The position numbers and the translations under genes are program-made. Shown here piece by piece: positions 1-5,469 of a stretch of 8,537 nucleotides of DNA (the first letter of the stretch is position 1; the number at the start of each line of letters is the position of its first letter). Below the pieces are notes generated by a model. That model did not search any database and had not been told where the DNA came from. It worked only from the letters and a program-made list of their open reading frames with translations. Origin of the DNA: Natrialbaceae archaeon (GTDB taxonomy: Archaea > Halobacteriota > Halobacteria > Halobacteriales > Natrialbaceae); contig PUKM01000147.1 in assembly GCA_003552325.1 (NCBI GenBank), positions 1-8,537 of the forward strand, read 5' to 3'.

Positions 1-155
1 ACGTCGAGGACCATCTCGGCATCTTCGAAGTCGAGTAACTCGAGGGCTTCCGTTCGCATCTCCTCGTTCCAGATGAACGGATTGATCTGGTCGTACACCT
101 GCGAGAGGTACTTGTAGAACAGCCGTGCCCGCGCTTTGTTCTCGAGAATACCCAT
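1..155 (-). CDS. SAM-dependent methyltransferase, N-terminal fragment (class I, possibly UbiE/quinone-type)
   Basis: The minus strand reads open from an ATG at 155-153 to the window edge, giving about 51 residues that begin MGILENKARARLFYKYLSQV. The fragment ends in AEMVLDV, which looks like the start of the glycine-rich SAM-binding motif I (VLDVGCGTG type) of class I methyltransferases; the glycines themselves lie beyond the window. The opening, with a Tyr-Asp-x-Ile-Asn-Pro-Phe-Ile-Trp stretch at about residues 21-29, resembles haloarchaeal proteins annotated as UbiE-like or methyl-phytylquinol-type methyltransferases, often found beside the ATP synthase operon; this is recalled, not searched. 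No Shine-Dalgarno site precedes the start, so the mRNA may be leaderless. The gene is divergent from atpH across a 169-bp spacer. The methyltransferase call is fairly sure from motif and context. The substrate is unknown; a respiratory quinone precursor is only a guess. Confidence 0.72.
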   Translation of the reverse strand, partial: MGILENKARARLFYKYLSQVYDQINPFIWNEEMRTEALELLDFEDAEMVLD

Positions 156-180
156 TATCGTTGGGTTACCAGTCTGCGGT

Positions 181-187
181 GATAGGT
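181..187 (-). promoter_or_regulatory. Weak TATA-like element for the methyltransferase gene
   Basis: On the minus strand the sequence CCTATC lies about 28 bp upstream of the ATG at 155. That distance would suit a leaderless transcript from an archaeal promoter. The match to a haloarchaeal TATA box (TTTAWA-like) is poor, so this rests mainly on spacing. Confidence 0.22.
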
Positions 188-233
188 CTGTCCATCAGCG
201 ATGGGTTCGCCGGTGGGTTCTGCCCCGCGTTGC

Positions 234-287
234 CGACTATCACGACTCGAAAGGGGTGTCGAACTCCTCAACGACTATCGCAACTAC
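234..287. repeat. Imperfect 16-bp direct repeat upstream of the atpH TATA box
   Basis: CGACTATCACGACTCG at 234-249 recurs as CGACTATCGCAACTAC at 272-287, with 12 of 16 positions identical including the first eight. The copies are 38 bp apart start to start. The second copy ends directly at the TATA element, covering the place where the BRE should be. A pair like this could be a regulator binding site, but chance similarity in a short G+C-rich spacer is possible. Confidence 0.35.
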
Positions 288-294
288 CTTATAC
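283..294 (+). promoter_or_regulatory. Putative operon promoter (BRE/TATA) for atpH
   Basis: CTTATAC, with TTATA at 289-293, is the best TATA-like element in the divergent spacer, preceded by a CAACTA-type BRE region. Its centre is about 34 bp upstream of the atpH ATG at 325. Archaeal initiation usually falls about 25-27 bp downstream of the TATA centre, so the start would be near 317, giving a leader of only a few bases. This agrees with the absence of a Shine-Dalgarno site before atpH. Confidence 0.5.
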
Positions 295-324
295 GCGCTG
301 GAGCAACTCTCGCGTGCTTAGAAT

Positions 325-657
325 ATGCCGAGGCCAGAGGTTCTCAAACAGATCACGTCGGCGGAAGAAGAGGCCGACAAAATCGTCGCATTGGCAGAAG
401 ACGACCGCGACGAACGTATAGCCGAGGCCCGGGAACGCGCTGAGGAGATTCGCACGAATGCGGAAGCGGAGGCGCGAGCCCTCAAAGAGCGGGAGCTGGA
501 AGCCGCTCGAGAGGAGATCGACGCCGAGTGTGAACGCGTGCTCCGGGAAGGAACACAGGAGCGGGAGGCCCTCGCTGACCGCGCCAAGACGCACGTTGGC
601 GAGGTGACAGACCACGTCGTCGAACTGTTCCAGGAGGACGTCAATGCTCAGACCTGA
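325..657 (+). CDS. atpH: A-type ATP synthase subunit H (peripheral stalk coiled coil)
   Basis: This gene encodes a 110-residue, highly charged protein. From about residue 10 to 90 it is a nearly unbroken helix of Glu, Arg, Ala and Asp, with no membrane segment, signal peptide or cysteine. That is the form of subunit H (AhaH, related to the V-type G subunit), which pairs with subunit E as the peripheral stalk holding the A1 head still against the membrane stator AtpI. Length fits the family (about 100-110 residues). It is first in the operon, as in other haloarchaea and methanogens. The ATG at 325 is chosen because it opens the conserved-looking PRPEVLKQI start; no Shine-Dalgarno site precedes it, consistent with a near-leaderless message. 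The last 14 bases overlap atpI. The sequence alone could be any coiled coil; operon position makes the call firm. Confidence 0.9.
   Translation: MPRPEVLKQITSAEEEADKIVALAEDDRDERIAEARERAEEIRTNAEAEARALKERELEAAREEIDAECERVLREGTQEREALADRAKTHVGEVTDHVVELFQEDVNAQT
633..637 (+). promoter_or_regulatory. Shine-Dalgarno site for atpI inside atpH
   Basis: GGAGG lies six bases upstream of the atpI ATG at 644, within the atpH coding region. It supports 644 as the start over the in-frame ATG at 662 (Met7). It is the clearest ribosome binding site in the window. Confidence 0.8.
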
Positions 658-2986
658 ACAGATGAGCAAGGTCTCGGTGACCGGCTCCAAGTCCGTCTTG
701 GAACCGGTGATCGAGACGATCCACGAGTTGCACCTGGTGCACCTCTCGGATTACGACGGCTCTTGGCCGGGGTTCGAGAACGGCAACCCACTCGAGGGGG
801 CTGACGACGCCTCCGAGAAACTCGTTACCGTCCGCGCACTCGAGAGTACGCTCAATCTCGAGGGGACAGCCGACTCGGGCACACTCGAAGACGGCTGGGA
901 GGCTCGACTCGAGGAGATCCGGACGGAGGTCAACGAACTCGACGACAAACAGAGCGAGATTCGCGAACAGCGCCGACAGGTCGACGAACGCCTCGACCGG
1001 TTCGAGCCGTTCGCAGAACTCGGGATCGACCTCGACCTGCTGACGGGCTATGACTCCGTCGACGTGCTCGTCGGTGACGGCGACCTGGAGGCAGTCGAAG
1101 CCGCCCTCGCCGAGGACGACGGCATCGACGCCTTCGAGACCTTCACCGGCGGCGACGTCATCGCGATCGTCGCCGCCCCCGCAGACGGTGAACCCGAGGG
1201 CATCATCGACGACGCTCTCGTCGGCCTCGAGTTCACTCGGTATCCCGTTCCGGAAACCGACAAACACCCGGAACAGTACGTTGCCGACCTCGAGCGCGAG
1301 AAACGCGGCCTCGAGGCAGACCTCGACGAAATCGCCGTCGACTTAGAACAGATCAGACACGAACACGGCGACTTCCTGCTCGCGATCGAACACGCACTGA
1401 CGATCGAAACTCAGCAGGCGGACGCCCCGTTGCAATTTGCAACCACCGAGCGGGCGTTCGTCGCCGAAGGCTGGATTCCAACCGAGGCCTACGATAACCT
1501 GGTCGCGGCGCTCAACGATGCCGTCGGCGACAGCGTCGAGATCGAAGAGCTCGAGCGCGCAGAGTACGAGGACGACGGCCATCACGACGACCATGCCGAG
1601 GAAGGCGACGGCGAGCACGCCGATGGTGAAAGCGACGACGCCGAGGCCGAACCGCAACCGGTGAAGGCCGCAACTGATGGCGGACGTGCTGGGGCCGCTG
1701 GCGCTGGCGGCGGTGTCAGTGCCGCCGACTACGGTGACGAGACGCTCACCATGGACGACCAGCCGCCGGTCATCCTGAACAACCTGACGCCAGCAAAGCC
1801 GTTCGAGTTGCTGGTAAAGATGGTGAGCCAGCCCAAATACAGTGAACTCGATCCCACCTTGTTGATCTTCCTGACGTACCCGTTCGCGTTCGGGTTCATG
1901 ATCGGGGACATCGGCTACGGGATCCTCTACATGCTGATGGGCTGGGGCTGCTGGAAAGTCTTCGACTCTGACGCCGGGAAGGCACTCGGGACCATCGGTA
2001 TCTGGGCCGGTGTCTTCACCATCGTCTTCGGCTGGCTGTACGACGACATCTTCGGCGTTCACATGGTCGATTTCGTTCCGGAAGGTATCTACGGGTTCTT
2101 CGAACTCGCCGGTGCCGGCGTGTTGACCAAAGGCCTCCAGACGACCGAGTGGGCGCTCCTGTGGATCATCCTCAGCCTGCTCTTCGGTATCGTCCACCTG
2201 AACACGGGCCTCGTGCTCGGTTTCATCAACGAGTTGAGCCACGGGATCAAAGCCGCCGTCTACGAGAAACTCTCGTGGATCCTGACGATGAACGGCCTGT
2301 TCCTCTGGATTTTCGCCCACGGCGATGGCGGCAGCTTCGACCACGGGATCGGCGCACTGCCCGAAGACCTCGCATTTTCGGCGTACAAACCGGAGTTCCT
2401 CGTCGGCACGACCGAAGAGGCCGTGCTCTACGAGTTCTTTGGCTTCGCCGGTTTGCCCGAAATCGTCGGTGCCATCGGCCTCGCGATGTTCATTGTCGGC
2501 TTCGTCCTCGTCGCAATCGGTGAGGGGATTGCCGGGGTCTTCGAAACGCCAGCGTACGCCTTCGGACACGTCCTCTCGTACCTCCGGATGGTCGCTGTCT
2601 TGCTCGCCAAGGGTGGGATGGCGTTCGCCGTCAACCTGCTCGTATTCGGTGCCTGGGACAGCGACGACGGCTACACCAACTTCGCGCTGTTCGAGGAACC
2701 CGGTGCTGCAGACGGTGACGTCGCCTTCGAGGGACTCCTCTGGCTCGGCCTGAACGCCGACTTCATCCTCGTGACGATCATCTTCCTGCTCCTCGCTGTG
2801 GTCGTCTTCGTCTTCGGCCACATCCTCGTCTTGCTGCTCGGCATCACCGCGGCGGGCATTCAGATGCTCCGTCTCGAGTACGTCGAGTTCTTCGGCAAGT
2901 TCTACGAGGGCGGCGGCGAGGAGTACGATCCGTTCGGTGAGGATGGCGCGATCGAGAGCCAACCACAGAATCAGCCGGCAGACTGA
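644..2986 (+). CDS. atpI: A-type ATP synthase subunit I (membrane stator subunit a)
   Basis: This is the 780-residue membrane stator subunit of A0, homologous to V-ATPase subunit a. It forms the two ion half-channels against the AtpK ring and anchors the peripheral stalks. Residues 1 to about 305 are a soluble acidic domain with coiled-coil stretches (about 85-125 and 205-245). Residues 309-345 are a His/Asp/Glu-rich loop and 346-361 a Gly/Ala linker. The membrane domain runs from about 403 to 742 with seven or eight hydrophobic helices and the conserved GDIGYG at 421-426. Arg648 in SYLRM aligns with the essential Arg735 of yeast Vph1; Glu634 and His642 keep the Vph1 spacing, and Arg743 in LRLEYVEFF matches the second conserved arginine (alignment from memory). 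Start 644 is set by GGAGG at 633-637. Its length is somewhat above many family members, partly from the loop. It overlaps atpH by 14 bases, and a 192-bp gap follows. Confidence 0.96.
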   Translation: MLRPEQMSKVSVTGSKSVLEPVIETIHELHLVHLSDYDGSWPGFENGNPLEGADDASEKLVTVRALESTLNLEGTADSGTLEDGWEARLEEIRTEVNELDDKQSEIREQRRQVDERLDRFEPFAELGIDLDLLTGYDSVDVLVGDGDLEAVEAALAEDDGIDAFETFTGGDVIAIVAAPADGEPEGIIDDALVGLEFTRYPVPETDKHPEQYVADLEREKRGLEADLDEIAVDLEQIRHEHGDFLLAIEHALTIETQQADAPLQFATTERAFVAEGWIPTEAYDNLVAALNDAVGDSVEIEELERAEYEDDGHHDDHAEEGDGEHADGESDDAEAEPQPVKAATDGGRAGAAGAGGGVSAADYGDETLTMDDQPPVILNNLTPAKPFELLVKMVSQPKYSELDPTLLIFLTYPFAFGFMIGDIGYGILYMLMGWGCWKVFDSDAGKALGTIGIWAGVFTIVFGWLYDDIFGVHMVDFVPEGIYGFFELAGAGVLTKGLQTTEWALLWIILSLLFGIVHLNTGLVLGFINELSHGIKAAVYEKLSWILTMNGLFLWIFAHGDGGSFDHGIGALPEDLAFSAYKPEFLVGTTEEAVLYEFFGFAGLPEIVGAIGLAMFIVGFVLVAIGEGIAGVFETPAYAFGHVLSYLRMVAVLLAKGGMAFAVNLLVFGAWDSDDGYTNFALFEEPGAADGDVAFEGLLWLGLNADFILVTIIFLLLAVVVFVFGHILVLLLGITAAGIQMLRLEYVEFFGKFYEGGGEEYDPFGEDGAIESQPQNQPAD

Positions 2987-2995
2987 CTGCACTCG

Positions 2996-3011
2996 AGCCC
3001 GCATTCGGGTT
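2996..3011 (+). terminator. Weak hairpin after atpI, possible partial terminator or processing site
   Basis: CCCG at 2998-3001 can pair with CGGG at 3006-3009 around a four-base loop, extended by a G-T and an A-T pair, and followed by only three T residues. It starts ten bases after the atpI stop. The stem is short and archaeal termination depends mostly on T-runs, so full termination is unlikely. Confidence 0.2.
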
Positions 3012-3092
3012 TGGTGACAGCTTCCGTTCGATGCGATACCCCCGTAGTGAGTACGCTGTCTCGGCTGAAATCGGGTGTCACAGTGTATCTCG

Positions 3093-3117
3093 CTCGAGTT
3101 CTTTCGAGAGTTTTATA
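3093..3117 (+). promoter_or_regulatory. Putative internal promoter for atpK (palindrome, BRE and TATA)
   Basis: TTTTATA at 3111-3117 is the best TATA box in the window. It is preceded by CGAGAG at 3105-3110, a reasonable BRE. Just upstream and partly overlapping is an inverted repeat, CTCGA at 3093-3097 and TCGAG at 3104-3108. A start near 3140 would give a leader of about 39 nt to the atpK ATG at 3179. It lies in the only long gap of the operon, which supports a real function. Confidence 0.5.
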
Positions 3118-3150
3118 GGGGGCGCAACGACAGATACGCTTGTTCGGACG

Positions 3151-3156
3151 TTAAAT
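3151..3156 (+). promoter_or_regulatory. Alternative TATA-like element giving a leaderless atpK transcript
   Basis: TTAAAT at 3151-3156 is centred about 26 bp before the atpK ATG, exactly where a TATA box for a leaderless message would sit. No convincing BRE precedes it. It could be used instead of, or with, the stronger TTTTATA element upstream. Confidence 0.3.
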
Positions 3157-3178
3157 CCACCAGCAGATATTACCAATC

Positions 3179-3454
3179 ATGATCGAACAAGGACCCGAAA
3201 TCGCGCAGATTGCACTGGAAGCCGCCGAAACGAATGAATTCGATGAACAGGTCGCTGGCCACTACGCCAACGCCGCTGCCGCAATCGGTGTCGGGCTGGC
3301 CGCCCTCGCCGCAGGGTATGCAGAGCGAGGTATCGGTGCCGCCGCCGTCGGCGCGATCGCCGAAGACGATGACATGTTCGCACCTGGCCTGATCATGACC
3401 GTGCTGCCTGAGACACTGGTCATTTTCGCGATCGTCGTCATTTTCCTGGTCTAA
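3179..3454 (+). CDS. atpK: A-type ATP synthase subunit K (c-ring proteolipid)
   Basis: This 91-residue proteolipid oligomerises into the rotating c-ring that carries ions past AtpI. After a hydrophilic acidic N-terminus (residues 1-28), the first helix is Gly/Ala-rich (about 29-60, with GVGLAALAAGYAERG). A short acidic loop EDDD (62-65) follows, then the second helix MFAPGLIMTVLPETLVIF to the C-terminus. Glu78 in the PET motif is the ion-binding carboxylate. It is a single-hairpin form, not the duplicated V-type c. The first helix has no glutamine, a residue common in Na+-binding rotor rings, so H+ coupling is more likely; this is inference. The next in-frame Met (66) lies past the first helix, so 3179 is the only sensible start. 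No Shine-Dalgarno site is visible. It follows a 192-bp gap with promoter elements and precedes atpE by 19 nt. Confidence 0.95.
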   Translation: MIEQGPEIAQIALEAAETNEFDEQVAGHYANAAAAIGVGLAALAAGYAERGIGAAAVGAIAEDDDMFAPGLIMTVLPETLVIFAIVVIFLV

Positions 3455-3473
3455 ACGACCACCCCTCTCACCA

Positions 3474-4061
3474 ATGAGTTTGGATACCGTCGTCGAAGAC
3501 ATTAGAGAAGAAGCCCACGCGCGTGCGGAGGAGATACGCGCCGAGGGGGACGCTCGCGCTGCAGCAATTATCGAGGCGGCCGAAGACGACGCCGAGGAAA
3601 TCCTCGAGACCGCAGAGCGCGACGTCAACCGTGAGATCGAGCAGTTGCGAGAGCAGCGACTCTCCAGTGCCAAACTGGAGGCGAAACAAGAACGCCTGGA
3701 GGCCCGCCGTGACGTCCTCGCGACCGTCCATGAAGAGGTCGAAAACGAGCTCGCAACCCTCGAGGGTGACGACCGTGAAACGCTCACTCGTTCGCTGCTC
3801 GAGGCAGCCAGCACGGAGTACGACGAGGGAGACACCGTCTCCGTCTACGGCCGTGGCGACGACAAGGCCCTCATCGAGTCGATCCTCGAGGACAGCGCGT
3901 ACGACGGCTACAGCTACGCCGGCGAGTACGACTGCCTCGGCGGCGTCGTCGTCGAGAGCGAACAGTCGCGCGTCCGGGTCAACAACACCTTCGATTCGGT
4001 CCTCGAGACCGTCTGGGAGGAGAACCTCCGGGAGATCAGCGAACAACTCTTCGAACAATGA
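3474..4061 (+). CDS. atpE: A-type ATP synthase subunit E (peripheral stalk)
   Basis: This gene encodes 195 residues, the usual family size. Residues 1 to about 90 are a long charged helix (Glu/Arg/Ala repeats) that would pair with AtpH as a coiled coil. Residues about 95-195 form the globular domain that caps the A/B hexamer, with the conserved C-terminal signature GGVVVESEQSRVRVNNTFDS at 156-175, followed by a helix ending in QLFEQ. It belongs to the stator and holds the catalytic head fixed while the rotor turns. The ATG at 3474 opens the conserved MSLDTVVEDI start. The 19-nt spacer after atpK shows no clear ribosome binding site. The stop overlaps the atpC start in an ATGA tetranucleotide, so the two are probably translationally coupled. 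Confidence 0.95.
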   Translation: MSLDTVVEDIREEAHARAEEIRAEGDARAAAIIEAAEDDAEEILETAERDVNREIEQLREQRLSSAKLEAKQERLEARRDVLATVHEEVENELATLEGDDRETLTRSLLEAASTEYDEGDTVSVYGRGDDKALIESILEDSAYDGYSYAGEYDCLGGVVVESEQSRVRVNNTFDSVLETVWEENLREISEQLFEQ

Positions 4062-5110
4062 GCACAGGCACCTCCAATCCGGAGTACGTCAACGCTCGCG
4101 TGCGGTCACGTCGAGCCTCGTTGTTCGCCGAAGAGGATTACCGCAAACTGATCCGGATGGGACCGAGCGGCATCGCCCGGTTCATGGAGGAGACGGAGTA
4201 CGACCGAGAGATCAACGAGCTCGGCGCTCGGTTTTCCGGCGTCGACCTGATCGAGTACGCGCTCAACCGAAATTTGGCGCGACACTTCGACGACCTCCTC
4301 GAGTGGTCAAACGGGAAAGTCTACGACCGGATCGCTCGCTACCTCCGGAAGTTCGACGTCTGGAACCTGAAGACGATTTTCCGCGGGATTTACACCGATA
4401 GCCCGGCCGAGACGATCCAGACGGATCTCATCCGTGCCGGTGAGTTGCCCGACTCAACGCTCGACCGTTTGCTCGAAGTCGACCAGATCGAAGACGCGAT
4501 CGACGTCCTCGCTGGGACACAGTTTTACGATGCCCTGAGCGAGGCCTTCGACGTCTACGAGGAGACCGGCGCACTGGTGCCACTCGAGAACGCACTCGAC
4601 CGTGAGTTCTACGAGCACCTCCTCGACGACCTGGGGCGACCACAGGAAGGACCAAACGCACTCTACGTCGAGTTCTTACAGGCTGAAATCGATTTCCTGA
4701 ACGCCCGGAACGCGCTCCGGCTCGCCCGCAGTGGCGCAGACCTCGACCCAGCGGAGTACTACATCGAAGGCGGCGTGTTGTTCAGTCGGTCACAACTCAA
4801 CCGGTTGGTGACGGATTACGACGAACTCGTCGATCACATCGCCGACAACAAACGCTACGGTGACCGCCTCTCGAGTGCGCTCGACAAGCTTCGCGATGCA
4901 GAGAGTCTGATCCAGTTCGAACACGCACTGGACGCAGCCTTACTCGAGTACGCCGACACCCTTTCCAGTATCTATCCCGTCTCTATTTCCGCGGTCCTCT
5001 CGTACATCCTCGCGAAGGAACGAGAGGTCGAGAACATCCGCGCAATCGCTCGCGGACGGGAAGTCGGCCTCAGCGAAACCGAGATCGAAGAAGAGCTGGT
5101 GATCCTATGA
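4058..5110 (+). CDS. atpC: A-type ATP synthase subunit C (rotor socket, V-type d homologue)
   Basis: This 350-residue soluble, mostly helical protein matches the length of subunit C, the funnel-shaped adaptor that sits on the c-ring and receives the central shaft (subunits D and F). Family-like features are the N-terminal PEYVNARVRSRRASLF, then YDRIARYLRKFDVWNLKTIF near residues 89-108, and the closing stretch AKEREVENIRAIARGRE (about 321-337), typical of V-type d/C proteins. There are no membrane segments, although the C-terminal part has moderately hydrophobic helices. It starts on the ATGA overlap with atpE and ends on another with atpF. No independent ribosome binding site precedes it, so it likely depends on translation of atpE. 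Downstream position and neighbours make the identity secure. Confidence 0.95.
   Translation: MSTGTSNPEYVNARVRSRRASLFAEEDYRKLIRMGPSGIARFMEETEYDREINELGARFSGVDLIEYALNRNLARHFDDLLEWSNGKVYDRIARYLRKFDVWNLKTIFRGIYTDSPAETIQTDLIRAGELPDSTLDRLLEVDQIEDAIDVLAGTQFYDALSEAFDVYEETGALVPLENALDREFYEHLLDDLGRPQEGPNALYVEFLQAEIDFLNARNALRLARSGADLDPAEYYIEGGVLFSRSQLNRLVTDYDELVDHIADNKRYGDRLSSALDKLRDAESLIQFEHALDAALLEYADTLSSIYPVSISAVLSYILAKEREVENIRAIARGREVGLSETEIEEELVIL
5098..5104 (+). promoter_or_regulatory. Shine-Dalgarno-like site for atpF inside atpC
   Basis: GGTGATC is complementary to the GATCACC part of the archaeal 16S rRNA 3' end. It lies two bases before the atpF ATG; because it uses the 3' part of the consensus GGAGGTGATC, the effective spacing is normal. 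It may strengthen reinitiation at the ATGA overlap. Confidence 0.5.
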
Positions 5111-5466
5111 GCCAGGACAACCGAGGCCAAGAAATCGCGGTCGTCGGCAGCCCCGAGTTCACGACGGGCTTTCGACTGGCCGGTGTCAGAGAGTTCGCGA
5201 ACGTCGACGACGACGAGAAACCCGAGGCACTCGACGACGCCGTCACTGGCGTCCTCGAGGACGACGGCATCGGAATCGTCGTCATGCACGAAGGCGACCT
5301 CGAGTATCTCTCTCGCAACGTGCGGTCGAACGTCGAAACGAGCGTCGAACCGGTCGTCGTCACCATCGGCAGCGGAGCCAGTGGTGGTGGAGGCCTGCGA
5401 GACCAGATCAAACGCGCCATCGGGATCGACCTGATGGACGAGGATGCGGACGAAGACAGTGAGTAA
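5107..5466 (+). CDS. atpF: A-type ATP synthase subunit F (central rotor)
   Basis: This 119-residue protein has the small alternating strand/helix fold of subunit F. The N-terminal half opens EIAVVGSPEFTTGFRLAGVR (residues 9-28), and a central strand reads GIGIVVMHEGDLEYL (54-68). A Gly/Ser-rich flexible linker (about 88-96) leads to the conserved helix RDQIKRAIGIDL (98-109). Subunit F binds the coiled-coil subunit D to make the central stalk, and its C-terminal helix contacts the catalytic head, which in other archaea has a regulatory role. The tail DEDADEDSE is strongly acidic and adds some residues beyond the usual 100-110, a halophile-type extension. It overlaps atpC by four bases and is followed by atpA after three bases. 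Confidence 0.94.
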   Translation: MSQDNRGQEIAVVGSPEFTTGFRLAGVREFANVDDDEKPEALDDAVTGVLEDDGIGIVVMHEGDLEYLSRNVRSNVETSVEPVVVTIGSGASGGGGLRDQIKRAIGIDLMDEDADEDSE

Positions 5467-5469
5467 CCT

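Noticed and set aside
125..421. Plus-strand open frame through the divergent spacer
   Set aside because: It overlaps the 5' ends of the methyltransferase gene and atpH; its Arg/Ser/Pro-rich translation has no conserved look, and the spacer carries promoter signals.
662..664. Alternative downstream ATG start for atpI (Met7)
   Set aside because: The upstream ATG at 644 has GGAGG at ideal spacing and its MLRPEQMSKVSV start matches the family as I know it.
1343..3004. Long minus-strand open frame (553 codons) opposite atpI
   Set aside because: It is an antisense shadow caused by G+C-rich third positions; its translation is low-complexity Asp/Glu/Val/Arg with no recognisable motif, and the plus strand encodes clear AtpI.
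3014..3081. GTGACA (3014-3019) and TGTCAC (3076-3081) inverted pair in the atpI-atpK gap
   Set aside because: Six-base matches separated by 56 bases are expected by chance and do not make a stable hairpin.
3031..3237. Short plus-strand open frame (68 codons) in the atpI-atpK gap
   Set aside because: It runs out of frame into atpK and spans the TATA elements; no ribosome site or acidic composition as expected of a haloarchaeal protein.
3170..3835. Minus-strand open frame (221 codons) across atpK and atpE
   Set aside because: Ser/Arg-rich translation typical of an off-frame read of a G+C-rich gene; it covers two well-supported genes.
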